Source: Chitinophaga pinensis DSM 2588 (GTDB lineage: Bacteria; Bacteroidota; Bacteroidia; Chitinophagales; Chitinophagaceae). From it: 64,000 nucleotides of DNA. The stretch covers positions 3,714,001-3,778,000 of the forward strand of contig NC_013132.1 in assembly GCF_000024005.1 (NCBI RefSeq), in the 5' to 3' direction. Below the pieces are notes generated by a model. That model worked only from the letters and a program-made list of their open reading frames with translations, was not told where the DNA came from and made no database searches. Positions 1 through 9,696 of this stretch are shown piece after piece (the first letter of the stretch is position 1; the number at the start of each line of letters is the position of its first letter). A program made the translations under genes and the position numbers.

Positions 1-88
1 AACCTTAAACCTAAAAAACGAATAGAGACCCCACCGTATCCCTGAGCAACATCCCAAACTCTAACATTCCTGTATAATACTATAGCAC

Positions 89-1504
89 ATGAAGCAATAC
101 TTCTTCACAGGGCTATTCATTGCGTTATGCCTAACGGTCAGCGCTCAGGGCATCCAATTGCCCAGCGCAGATGATAGCCTGTTATCCCAATTACCTGGAA
201 AATATCTGAACAGTGTCCAGAACAAAACAAAACGAGTAGAAAACCTCGTTGCTAGAAGCAGCTTGAAAGCCCTGCGAAAAATGGAAAAGCTGGAAAACGA
301 GCTAAAGACTAAACTCCAAAAGGCCGATCCATCGCGTGTGGAGTCTTTATGGAGCATAAGTACCAATAGGGCATCTAATATGAAGGATAAGTTGCTTTCC
401 AAATCGAAGGAAAGAGTGAGTAGAGGCGGCTATTTAGACAATTACACAGATACCCTTCAAAGTATCCTGGACTTTTTAGACAATCAAAGACTGAAAGGTA
501 TCATAAGCAGTAATGAACTGGAAAAAGCCAAACAAAATCTACTTAATGTAAAAGACCAACTGAATATATCTTCGCAAATCCAAGAGCAAATCCGAGAACG
601 CAAACAGCAGTTGTCAAAGGAGCTGGCAGGGATAGCAAATTGTAGGCATATCCTTAGCGACATGAATAGGCAAGCTGTTTATTATACTCAGCGACTTAAC
701 GAATATAGAGATATACTGTATGATCCATCTAAAGCCGAAAAAAAGGCTATGGAATTGCTTCGTAAGAATAAGATGTTCCAGACTTTCATGCAAAAGAACT
801 CTATGCTGTCTGGGTTATTCAACATAAATATGAGCGAAGATCCTACACAAGCCCTGCAAAATCTGCAAGGTCGTAGTGTGGTAGAGCAACAGATTCAGCA
901 AAGTATTGGTTCTGATCCTTCTGCCCAACAGACAGTTAGCCAACAAATGGATCAATCGGTATCAGTTATTGACCAGGCAAAACAGAAAGTATCAAGTGGA
1001 GCCGGTTCTGTAGATGACATGCCAGACTTCCAACCCAATCCCTTGAAGACAAAACGCTTTCTACAACGTTTGGAATACGGAGGAAATGTCCAATCGCAAC
1101 GCAGTACAACATTACTTCCTACAATGACTGATATAGCCTTAGAGGTTGCTTATAAGTTTAGCCCCAAGACTCAGGCAGGTTTTGGTTTAGTATATAAGGT
1201 CGGTTGGGGCAAAAGCCTCTCACACATTACGCTCACTACTGAGGGAATTGGTTTTCGGTCTTTTGCCAATTATAGGCTCAAAGGGAGACTCCACGCTACT
1301 GCTGGGATTGAGTACAACAAATTTATGCGTATTAATTCAATGACTGAGCTGAAAAAATGGACCGGTTGGTCACGCAGCAGTCTTGCTGGTATAAAAGTAA
1401 TGGTAAGTGATAAGGCTGGCATGTTGCTACTTTATGACTTTGAAGCCCAACGCAGTATCCCACAAACTAATTCTCTAAAAATCCGTTACCACTACAAATT
1501 CTAA
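89..1504 (+). CDS. Exported coiled-coil/outer-membrane-like protein of the RHS locus
   Basis: Family not recognised. Residues 1-20 form a clean signal peptide ending VSA-QG. Residues about 45-230 are charged and helical (many K/E/Q/L, coiled-coil-like), followed by a Q/S-rich linker around 265-305. The last ~150 residues alternate polar and hydrophobic residues with many aromatic and Gly residues and end in HYKF; a terminal Phe is typical of an outer-membrane beta-barrel end signal. I infer an outer-membrane protein with a periplasmic helical part. It sits 29 bp upstream of the large YD-repeat protein on the same strand, so it is probably the first gene of the toxin operon and may help present or anchor the RHS protein. 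The barrel call is from residue pattern only. Confidence 0.6.
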   Translation: MKQYFFTGLFIALCLTVSAQGIQLPSADDSLLSQLPGKYLNSVQNKTKRVENLVARSSLKALRKMEKLENELKTKLQKADPSRVESLWSISTNRASNMKDKLLSKSKERVSRGGYLDNYTDTLQSILDFLDNQRLKGIISSNELEKAKQNLLNVKDQLNISSQIQEQIRERKQQLSKELAGIANCRHILSDMNRQAVYYTQRLNEYRDILYDPSKAEKKAMELLRKNKMFQTFMQKNSMLSGLFNINMSEDPTQALQNLQGRSVVEQQIQQSIGSDPSAQQTVSQQMDQSVSVIDQAKQKVSSGAGSVDDMPDFQPNPLKTKRFLQRLEYGGNVQSQRSTTLLPTMTDIALEVAYKFSPKTQAGFGLVYKVGWGKSLSHITLTTEGIGFRSFANYRLKGRLHATAGIEYNKFMRINSMTELKKWTGWSRSSLAGIKVMVSDKAGMLLLYDFEAQRSIPQTNSLKIRYHYKF

Positions 1505-1533
1505 TTCATCATTATCATTTAATCAACCTTAAG

Positions 1534-4500
1534 ATGAAACGTACTATTTTCAGAAAGGTCATGGTCATGACTTTCCTGTTACTATCCGCTGTTTGCGGTC
1601 TGGCACAGGACAATATTTATGACCGCACTACCATTTCCTCCCCTACACCTGCAAGTCTGGGAAAATATGTGGATTTCCCAGTCAATACACATACGGGTAT
1701 TCCGGAAATCAGCATACCAATTTACACCATCGAAACCGGCAATCTCAAATTGCCAATTACATTAGGGAATCATCCTTCCGGGCTTAAAGTACTTGAACCA
1801 AGTAGTGCAGCAGGACTAGGCTTCGCGCTAAATGCTGGCGGCGTTATTACTCGAACAGTTCGCGGCGCTCCTGACGAAAGGAGTACCAGTACTATCTACA
1901 ACCAGGATCATGGATGGTATTCAGACACAGGTTACATGCGTCGCTTCTACAGCAACCTAATGCAAGACTGGCAGGGTGTTGCCGCTGGTCGGCATGATGG
2001 AGAACCAGATTTGTATACATTTAACTTTGCAGGCTACGTCGGAAAATTCTTTTTCTCTGATGATCGCAAGCCGGTGATCCTTGCAGACGGAAAGAACCTA
2101 GATATTGAAATCCGTTGTACTTATCTAGGAGGGAATAGTATCGGAACCTTCGTACTGATTACTCCTGATGGTACTCGTTATAACTTCGGCGGTATATTGT
2201 TAAGTCCTGATAATGCAGAAGTTACTAGCCCTTTTACTGTTGCTACAGGTTTTCAAGAGGGGAAAGTGATTTCTACCTGGTATCTGACGCAAATTGTCAG
2301 TACTGATTTGGCTCAGACCATAACATTTACTTATGCTTCTGAGAACTATAGCTTTCATAGCATCACATCCGCACCAATAAGCAGCCTAGATAATACCAAT
2401 TCATATGACGCAAATCTGATCAAGAACTTCGTCAAAGGGAAACGGCTTACTCGTATAGATTGGAAAACCGGATCTGTACTGATTAATTATGGTGCAGCAC
2501 GTACAGATTTAGGTGGATATAACACGAAGGAATTAGGAGATTCTGAAGTCAATTCAGAGGCGCGTCCCATTAGTTCTATTGATATCACCAATAATCACAG
2601 CTTCTGTAAGCGGTTTAATTTCTATACTAGTTATTTCCAGGACAATACTACAGCTTTACCTACTCAACTAGGTAGCCTGACAATCAATACAGACCGGAAA
2701 CGTCTTCGCCTTGATAGTATAAAGGAAATGTCTTGTACCGGCCAGCTTTCGCAACCGGCCATCAAGTTTGAATATTTTACAGAGTTCGTTCCCCGTAGGC
2801 TTACCTTCGCCCAAGACTATTGGGGTTTCTATAATGGACAAACAGGTAATGCGAAGCTGACACCTACTATCACCGAAACAGGTACTACTACTGTAATATC
2901 AGGCGCTAATAGAGCGCCGAGCTGGCCGCAAATGCGGGCTGGTACTTTAAAGCGGATTTATTGGCCGACAGGCGGTAATACAGAATATCAATTTGAACCG
3001 CATTTCGTCACTACATCAATTGGCACACCACAATATGTAAACAGGAAAAATCTGGCAATAGGCTATGACGGCAGCAATCCTGAAGTTAAAACAGACACAG
3101 TTACGCTAGTCGGTGGCTCTTATAAAATAACATTATTGAATACTACCGGGGGGAGTGATGCTCATTTTTCGCTAAAAAACAACACTACAGGCGACTACTA
3201 TATCAGTATCTCGACGAACACTGATACGAAGCTGACAGACTCCATAATTCGTACGCTGCCAGACGGAGTATATACTATGACCATTATCAAGAATACTTTT
3301 GAAAATGGCTCTACTTCTGGGAACGGTGCAACCGGTATTATTGATAGATATACTGGCTCTAGCGGCCCTACAGATGTGATTGTTGGTGGCTTACGCATCA
3401 AAAATATACTCGCATACGACCATCTTTCTGGTACAACGAATGCTACACAATATGATTATAATCAAAATGGCCGCAGCAGTGGAATACTTTACAGCCGTCC
3501 TGTTTATGCAGCGCTGATACGTAATGATCTGGTGGCGCAATTAGGAGACTGGTCGCCATCCGGCTTTCAGCAAGCTTGCAGTCCACAAGGATGTATTGCC
3601 TGTGTAGGTTTCCCCTATTTTCGCTCCGCCAATAGCATACAACCAATGAGTACCAGTCAAGGTGAACATATCGGTTATGAGGAAGTAAGCGTAGGTAAAC
3701 CCGACAATGGATATTCCGTATATCGCTATTATACAGGAATGCCAATTGGATATGTAACACCTTCTCTTGCAGTAACAAGCGTAGACCGTAGTACCTGCTC
3801 TTATTCGGTGCCTAATTTTCCTTATGCTCCCGACGAATACAATAACCTACGAGGCAAACTAAAAGAGGAAATGCATTTCCGTAGCGATGGAAAGATCCTA
3901 AAAGATGTATTGTATACTCATCATTACGATACTCCTACTGACAGTACTCGATGTTTTATGGCTGCTGCACTTTCAGGCACTTACTTAGGTACTTTCTACT
4001 GGCTCACGAGTAGCCGGAAATATAGGGAAGTGATATATACGACAATGTATGCTGAGGACGGTCCAGATTTTTTGACCAATACGCAAACAGTTTATTATGG
4101 CAGTAAGTATCACAATGCGCCCACTAAAGAAGTCTATTTCGACTCCAAAGGAGATTCAATAGTCACGACAAATAAATATGTCAAAGATTATGAACCTAAT
4201 TGTGGTTACGTTCTCACTTGCAGTAATAATTATCGCAATGTCTGCAATTCTTGTCAAGCTACCTACACAGCTGCGCAGAATGCTTGCGCTGGTCAGGGAG
4301 GTGCTTGTTATACAAATGCATTTTTGGCCTATCAGAAATGTATGGACAATGCCCGCATTACATACTCTGACTGCAGACTGCAAAAAGAGCTGGGATTTAC
4401 TGACTATTATTGGTGCCGTCGTGGTTACAGAAGCACAGCCGATTCCAACTTGGCTGCTATATACAGCATGGCATTAGACAATAACAATGAACGTGTAGAA

Positions 4501-5325
4501 CAGTCTACATTTAAGGCGGGACTGCTCGTTGATGCCAAGATCAATCTCCATAAGCGAATGAATGACTCCTTCAGGGTAAGTCCGAATCAATTGCAGACAC
4601 TACCGATAGCGGCTCCAAGTAATAGCTTTAGCCCATCAGGCATTAGTGGTAATAATCTATCCAAAGATTCCAGGTACATGCGCGAAGCGTCTGTGTTATT
4701 TGACAGCGGAGTAGTCCATCAGCTTAGTTCGGACTACAATCCTCCGATAAGCACCATATGGGATTATCGTTTCAGTTACAGAACAGCAGTGGCGACTAAT
4801 ACAACAATAGATCAGATTGCTTATACTTCTTTTGAAGCAGACAATAGAGGTGGCTGGATTTACGAGGACAACTCTATAGCTGATACCAATGCGATGACTG
4901 GGAAGGTAGTTCATCGTCCACTCACTGGTATTTACAAATCCGGACTGGATATAAACCGGACATACATTCTCAGTTACTGGACAGATAAGACTACTCCATT
5001 CACCATAGCGGGAACTATTGCGTACATACATGGAACTGCTAATGTAAACGGCTGGAGGTACTTTGAGCACAAGATTAGTGGGGTAACAGTAATCAATCTT
5101 ACCGGAAACTTCAAAATAGATGAATTGAAGTTGTATCCAGAAGGTGCTCAGATGGTGACTTACACTTATGAGCCAATGGTAGGAATGACTAGTGTAAGCA
5201 GTGCAGGCGATCAAATCATCAGATATAGCTACGATGCTCTAGGTCGTCTGATCGCAGTAAGTGATAGGGAGCGAAAACTAATGAAAGTCTACGATTATCA
5301 ATTCCAAGTTCCAACCCTTCAATAA
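1534..5325 (+). CDS. Large secreted YD-repeat/RHS-associated protein (1263 aa)
   Basis: A signal peptide is visible (residues 1-24, ending GLAQ). The N-terminal part is beta-rich with patterns typical of large surface proteins found upstream of Bacteroidota RHS genes. The C-terminus carries a YD-repeat signature (YSYDALGRLIAVSD, about 1230-1243), the hallmark of RHS-type shells. Residues about 888-970 are a Cys-rich stretch with nine Cys in roughly 80 residues, unusual in an exported Bacteroidota protein. It ends 10 bp before the next RHS ORF, so the two are co-transcribed and may assemble together. A role as a shell or carrier subunit for the toxin-bearing RHS protein is inference. Confidence 0.65.
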   Translation: MKRTIFRKVMVMTFLLLSAVCGLAQDNIYDRTTISSPTPASLGKYVDFPVNTHTGIPEISIPIYTIETGNLKLPITLGNHPSGLKVLEPSSAAGLGFALNAGGVITRTVRGAPDERSTSTIYNQDHGWYSDTGYMRRFYSNLMQDWQGVAAGRHDGEPDLYTFNFAGYVGKFFFSDDRKPVILADGKNLDIEIRCTYLGGNSIGTFVLITPDGTRYNFGGILLSPDNAEVTSPFTVATGFQEGKVISTWYLTQIVSTDLAQTITFTYASENYSFHSITSAPISSLDNTNSYDANLIKNFVKGKRLTRIDWKTGSVLINYGAARTDLGGYNTKELGDSEVNSEARPISSIDITNNHSFCKRFNFYTSYFQDNTTALPTQLGSLTINTDRKRLRLDSIKEMSCTGQLSQPAIKFEYFTEFVPRRLTFAQDYWGFYNGQTGNAKLTPTITETGTTTVISGANRAPSWPQMRAGTLKRIYWPTGGNTEYQFEPHFVTTSIGTPQYVNRKNLAIGYDGSNPEVKTDTVTLVGGSYKITLLNTTGGSDAHFSLKNNTTGDYYISISTNTDTKLTDSIIRTLPDGVYTMTIIKNTFENGSTSGNGATGIIDRYTGSSGPTDVIVGGLRIKNILAYDHLSGTTNATQYDYNQNGRSSGILYSRPVYAALIRNDLVAQLGDWSPSGFQQACSPQGCIACVGFPYFRSANSIQPMSTSQGEHIGYEEVSVGKPDNGYSVYRYYTGMPIGYVTPSLAVTSVDRSTCSYSVPNFPYAPDEYNNLRGKLKEEMHFRSDGKILKDVLYTHHYDTPTDSTRCFMAAALSGTYLGTFYWLTSSRKYREVIYTTMYAEDGPDFLTNTQTVYYGSKYHNAPTKEVYFDSKGDSIVTTNKYVKDYEPNCGYVLTCSNNYRNVCNSCQATYTAAQNACAGQGGACYTNAFLAYQKCMDNARITYSDCRLQKELGFTDYYWCRRGYRSTADSNLAAIYSMALDNNNERVEQSTFKAGLLVDAKINLHKRMNDSFRVSPNQLQTLPIAAPSNSFSPSGISGNNLSKDSRYMREASVLFDSGVVHQLSSDYNPPISTIWDYRFSYRTAVATNTTIDQIAYTSFEADNRGGWIYEDNSIADTNAMTGKVVHRPLTGIYKSGLDINRTYILSYWTDKTTPFTIAGTIAYIHGTANVNGWRYFEHKISGVTVINLTGNFKIDELKLYPEGAQMVTYTYEPMVGMTSVSSAGDQIIRYSYDALGRLIAVSDRERKLMKVYDYQFQVPTLQ

Positions 5326-5335
5326 CCATATTCAT

Positions 5336-6847
5336 ATGCAACGCATATACAAAAATACAATAATAGGCTTTGGGTTGTTCATTTTTGCCTTTACCGGCAA
5401 ACTAGTTGCCCAAAATGCTCCATCAAATGTGACGCGACCTTCGGTCAGTCAGGTCTTTAGCCCTGGAAGTTATCAAGCCGGCCAAATCAATTTCATACGG
5501 ACATGGGAAATTAAATATCCAACTGCCGATATTAACGCCGTCAAATCTACCTCCAGATCTGTTGCTGAGGTATTCCGTACTACAGAATATTTGGACGGTC
5601 TAGGTAGAACAATACAGACTGTAACCAAACAAACAAGTCCATCTGGTAAAGATATCGTTCGCATTACTCATTACGACAGCGTTGGAAGAGAACAATATAG
5701 TTTTGCCCCATATGTACCTAAGAATGGCAACAACAATGACGGCTTTTTTAAGTCCGATGCCTTTGCGGCTCAGAGACAATTTTATCAGGACATCAGCCTA
5801 AATCCTGGCGTAGCAGGTGAAAGTACCTTTTATGGACAGACTGAGTATGAAAAATCGATGCTTAACAGGCAAAATCGTCTTTACAGCCCAGGTGATTCCT
5901 GGGCGAAGTTTGGCGGTAATCATCCTACAATATCAACTTACGCCGTAAACGTGGTATCAGATTCTGTACGTCTATGGACAATCGGATCAGCAGTTACTCC
6001 TACATCAACCGGATTCTATCCTGCCCGTACATTGAAAAAAATGATTGTCACAGATCCGAATGGCAGACAGGTAGTAGAATATAAGGATATGGATGATTTG
6101 CTTGTACTTCGTAAGGTACAAGTTACCAGCAATCCAGGTAACGCACATACTGGCTGGGCATGTACTTATTATGTTTATGACGCCTTGCGTAACTTGCGTT
6201 TTGTGATACAGCCGAGAGGCGTAGAAATAATCCGTAGCAACTGGTCGCTAACAAGTTCAGTAATCACGGAACAATGTTTTATCTACAGGTATAATGCAAG
6301 GAAGCAGATCATTGTTGAGAAGATTCCAGGGGCAGATAGCATTGAATACGTATATAATAAACATGATAAGATAGCTCTATGGAGAGATGGTAACCTGAAG
6401 GAAACCGGGCGCTGGAAGGTCTTTCGTTATGATGGGCAGGGCAGAGAAATTCTAAAAGCATTATTGACGTTTAATTATACTCGCGCTCAATGGGAGGAGC
6501 ACTTTAGGGTTTACCCCTATAGTGATACAAGCGCTATACCTGTCGGAACGGACGGTAATTTGTTTCCATTGGTATACACTTACTACGATGATTACAATTT
6601 CCAGGGCAAATCAAACTATGACCCCACAGACATCGGCAAGGTCTTGGCTGGTAGTAACCCGTATGCTGAAGTATTACCTACTAGTCCAAGCACAAATACG
6701 CGAGGTTTGAAAACAGGCGAGCGTATCCGGGTCGAATTACTGGATGTATGGCTTACTACTACTTTCTACTATGATAAAAAGGACAGAGCAACACAAGTGA
6801 TCAAAGACAATATTGCGAGGAAAAACTACCACAAATACGCTATATGA
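5336..6847 (+). CDS. DUF6443-type RHS protein, N-terminal part (frameshifted)
   Basis: The ORF has a signal peptide (residues 1-25, ending KLVAQ) and then the region I recognise as DUF6443, the usual N-terminal part of Bacteroidota RHS-core proteins: a FIRTWEIKYP-like segment near 45, TTEYLDGLGRTIQTV near 82, then YD-like repeats (YDKKDRATQV near 477). It stops abruptly after NYHKYAI. The expected continuation (a linker, then LYDFSGKELSTY) is present immediately in the +1 frame. This and the following ORF therefore look like one ~1440-aa protein split by a one-base insertion (or two-base loss) between 6801 and 6846. As it stands, this half would be made as a truncated secreted protein. Confidence 0.75.
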   Translation: MQRIYKNTIIGFGLFIFAFTGKLVAQNAPSNVTRPSVSQVFSPGSYQAGQINFIRTWEIKYPTADINAVKSTSRSVAEVFRTTEYLDGLGRTIQTVTKQTSPSGKDIVRITHYDSVGREQYSFAPYVPKNGNNNDGFFKSDAFAAQRQFYQDISLNPGVAGESTFYGQTEYEKSMLNRQNRLYSPGDSWAKFGGNHPTISTYAVNVVSDSVRLWTIGSAVTPTSTGFYPARTLKKMIVTDPNGRQVVEYKDMDDLLVLRKVQVTSNPGNAHTGWACTYYVYDALRNLRFVIQPRGVEIIRSNWSLTSSVITEQCFIYRYNARKQIIVEKIPGADSIEYVYNKHDKIALWRDGNLKETGRWKVFRYDGQGREILKALLTFNYTRAQWEEHFRVYPYSDTSAIPVGTDGNLFPLVYTYYDDYNFQGKSNYDPTDIGKVLAGSNPYAEVLPTSPSTNTRGLKTGERIRVELLDVWLTTTFYYDKKDRATQVIKDNIARKNYHKYAI

Positions 6848-9671
6848 TTTTTCCGGAAAAGAATTGAGCACTTATACGAAACAGACCAATCCACGATCTA
6901 CTCTCACTCCTGTGGTGACCCAGCTAAGAATGAACCATTATGATGCCGCAGGCCGTGTCGATTCTGTAAAGGAACGAATCAATGACAATGGGCCATTAGA
7001 AACTGTTGCAGTTACGGTTTACGATGAATTGGGCAGAATCAAACAGAAACGATTAGGTATTACTGGTACTACAGTACAACTGGAAAGCGTCAATTATGAA
7101 CACAATCTGCAAGATTGGATGACAAGTATCAATAAAGATTATGTTAATAATGTGGGCAGTACGAGTAACTGGTTCGGTGAGCAGCTTTCTTTCGATAGTG
7201 GTTTCTCCAAGCTCCAATACAATGGTAACATCGCAGGTGCCAAATGGAAAAGCAGATCAGATGGTTTAGGTCGCTTATATGGTTATGAATATAACACATC
7301 CCAACAGCTTATTCGGGCAGATTTTTTGCAACAGAATGGCGGAAGTAGCAACTGGACAAATGATCAGGTTGACTTTTCAGTAAATGGTATCAGTTACGAC
7401 ATTAATGGAAATATCCTTGCATTGAAACAGGTGGGCATGGATGGTAAGACAATCAAAACGATCGATAGTTTGAAATATGGCTATTTAATAGGAAGTAATA
7501 AGCTGAGCTACGTCACAGATAAGAAGAATGTAGCTAATAGTCGATTGGGCGATTTTAAAGAGATAGACAATAACGAGGGCGCCGATTATACCTATAATTC
7601 CGCGGGTTTTATTACAAAAGACGATAATAAGGACATTGCTACTATATATTATAACCACAACAATATCCCAGCAATTGTACAGGATAGTGGAAGAGGAAGC
7701 ATTTTTTACCAAACCGGTGGTGACGGCACTATACTTAGTAAAATTGTTAATGACACATCAATTGCTGGCTATGTGGATGTGACCTATTACATGGATGGCT
7801 TTACATATAGGAACGATACGCTAGAGTATATAAACCATCCCGAAGGCCGTACTATTCCTGTGATAAAAAATGGTATCCTTAATGGTTTCAAAAAAGAATA
7901 TTTTATAAAAGATCACCTGGGCAGCACTCGTGTGGTTTTGACTACCCGGAGCGACACGGCTATTTATGCTGCTACAATGGAAAGTAGCAGAAGTGCTTTG
8001 GAGAATGCCTTGTTTAGCAATATAGATTTGACACGTTCAGCTAAGCCTTCTGGATACCCCAATGACCCGACTACCAATCCTAATGATTACCTGATTAGGC
8101 TCAATGCACAGAACGGCCAGAAGATCGGGCCAGGTAAAGCGCTATATGTACAGGCAGGTGACACCATACAGGTAGCGGTAAAGGCTTTTTATAAATCAAC
8201 AGCAGCAAGCACGTCTTACGCAACCCCTGCTCAAATGTTGATGTCCGTAGTCCAAGCTTTCCTTGCAACCGGTGCTGTAAATGGTGCACACAATGCCACT
8301 GGGCCGAATGCTCCTATTGCAAATACCTTTAGCAGTACAGATTATACCACGTTATTAAACCAGGACCCGGCACAAAACCTAAGTGATAAGCCTAAAGCTT
8401 ACTTACATGTAGTGGCTTACGATAATCAATTTAAACTGATACCGGAAAACTCTTATGTGCGTCAAGTTCAGGGAGCGCCCGACGCCATTCAAAATCTGGC
8501 TACAATACGCTACGCCATTCAAAAAAGCGGATTTGTGTATATATTTGTAAGCAACGAGAGTGCGCAAGATGTGTTTTTCGATAATCTGGTGATAAACCAT
8601 ACATCAGGCCCGCTGGTTCAAAGTATGCATTACTATCCATTTGGTGTAAGTATGGCAGGTATCAGCACCCAAGCATTTTCAGCGGCTGGATACAGTAGAA
8701 ATCGGATCTTATTTGCTGGAAAGGAACTTCAAAGTAAGGAGTATCGAGATGGTGGCTCATTAGACTGGTACGATTTCGGGAGCAGAATGTATGATCCACA
8801 AATAGGCCGCTGGATGATCGTAGATCCCAAAGCAAATAAAATGAGGCGTTATTCTCCTTACACGTTTGCATTCAATAACCCAATTAAGTTTATTGATCCT
8901 GATGGAATGATGCCCTGGAGCGATTATATAAATTTAAAAGGCGAAAAAGTTGCTCACAGAGAGGATGGTACAAATAACGTAAATTTACTTTTAACTAAAA
9001 GCAAAGATGAAGCAACAGTCAATAGATTTATTGACAATGGTTATTACCTGATCAATCCCGGACAAGAAATGCTTAGCGCGATGAATGAGGCTTATACTTC
9101 AACTGAGGCGAATGGCACAGAATATTATTTTGAGATAGGCACGCGGGGAGTAGTCAGTGCAGTTTTCCAGGGACTAGCAAGGGAAGTCCCGCCACAAGTA
9201 ACTGCGCAAGCACGCGCCAATCTGGTACAGCGTGGAGATCTTTACAGAATGAGTGGACATACGCATCCAAGTAGGTGGAATGATGCAAAAGATGAATTAC
9301 TTGAAATGGGTTTGGCCGAACCGTCTTCACGCGCAAATAGGCCAGACCATACTCCGGGAGATCTGGAAGACTTGCAAGAGCATAATGATGACCGACCTAA
9401 CATTGTGTTAGGCTATAAGAGAGGTGGTGATAGGAAAGCTGATCCAAACAATGCAATGGGAGGAAAAATGATCCCTACAATCTACCGAGCGCTAGGATTC
9501 TTCAATCAGCATGGTCTTTTTGCTGAAATAGATTGGGATGATTTCCTAAAAGCAATGCGTAAATTTGAAGCAGAACGCCGAAAAATTGAAGCATTCATTA
9601 GGCAGCAAGAAGAAGAGAGGCGAAGACGCGAGAATAACAATAATAATAACAATCCTCCTCCAGTTCGATAA
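6813..9671 (+). CDS. RHS core protein with C-terminal JAB/JAMM-like toxin domain
   Basis: This is the C-terminal half of the split RHS gene. The only start near the frame opening is a TTG at 6813, and there is no signal peptide. YD repeats fill the first ~600 residues, and the RHS-associated core follows: YYPFGVSM near 610, then WYDFGSRMYDPQIGRW and SPYTFAFNNP with IDPDG near 690. After the core, sequence character changes, as in polymorphic toxins. The tail has HTHP at 816-819 and, about 25 residues later, PDHTPGD (844-850), with an upstream Glu. This fits the E...HxHP...[ST]xxD zinc site of JAB/JAMM peptidase-type toxins. It ends in a charged helix and an Asn/Pro run. A deubiquitinase-like or other isopeptidase target cannot be told from sequence. 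Confidence 0.75.
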   Translation: MRGKTTTNTLYDFSGKELSTYTKQTNPRSTLTPVVTQLRMNHYDAAGRVDSVKERINDNGPLETVAVTVYDELGRIKQKRLGITGTTVQLESVNYEHNLQDWMTSINKDYVNNVGSTSNWFGEQLSFDSGFSKLQYNGNIAGAKWKSRSDGLGRLYGYEYNTSQQLIRADFLQQNGGSSNWTNDQVDFSVNGISYDINGNILALKQVGMDGKTIKTIDSLKYGYLIGSNKLSYVTDKKNVANSRLGDFKEIDNNEGADYTYNSAGFITKDDNKDIATIYYNHNNIPAIVQDSGRGSIFYQTGGDGTILSKIVNDTSIAGYVDVTYYMDGFTYRNDTLEYINHPEGRTIPVIKNGILNGFKKEYFIKDHLGSTRVVLTTRSDTAIYAATMESSRSALENALFSNIDLTRSAKPSGYPNDPTTNPNDYLIRLNAQNGQKIGPGKALYVQAGDTIQVAVKAFYKSTAASTSYATPAQMLMSVVQAFLATGAVNGAHNATGPNAPIANTFSSTDYTTLLNQDPAQNLSDKPKAYLHVVAYDNQFKLIPENSYVRQVQGAPDAIQNLATIRYAIQKSGFVYIFVSNESAQDVFFDNLVINHTSGPLVQSMHYYPFGVSMAGISTQAFSAAGYSRNRILFAGKELQSKEYRDGGSLDWYDFGSRMYDPQIGRWMIVDPKANKMRRYSPYTFAFNNPIKFIDPDGMMPWSDYINLKGEKVAHREDGTNNVNLLLTKSKDEATVNRFIDNGYYLINPGQEMLSAMNEAYTSTEANGTEYYFEIGTRGVVSAVFQGLAREVPPQVTAQARANLVQRGDLYRMSGHTHPSRWNDAKDELLEMGLAEPSSRANRPDHTPGDLEDLQEHNDDRPNIVLGYKRGGDRKADPNNAMGGKMIPTIYRALGFFNQHGLFAEIDWDDFLKAMRKFEAERRKIEAFIRQQEEERRRRENNNNNNNPPPVR

Positions 9672-9696
9672 TGTTTGTTAAATTAAAATCCAGATT

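Noticed and set aside
4178..4477. 99-codon plus-strand frame inside the YD-repeat protein gene
   Set aside because: It is nested in another frame of a well-supported gene and exists only as its shadow.
6816..6826. A-rich stretch (GAGGAAAAAC) as programmed -1 slippery site in the RHS gene
   Set aside because: The frame change needed is +1 (or -2), not -1, and no downstream stimulator was evident. A plain indel explains it better.
9630..9665. Short AAT/AAC run coding for the Asn tract, considered as a phase-variable repeat
   Set aside because: Imperfect units at the extreme 3' end of the toxin gene; length change would hardly alter the product.
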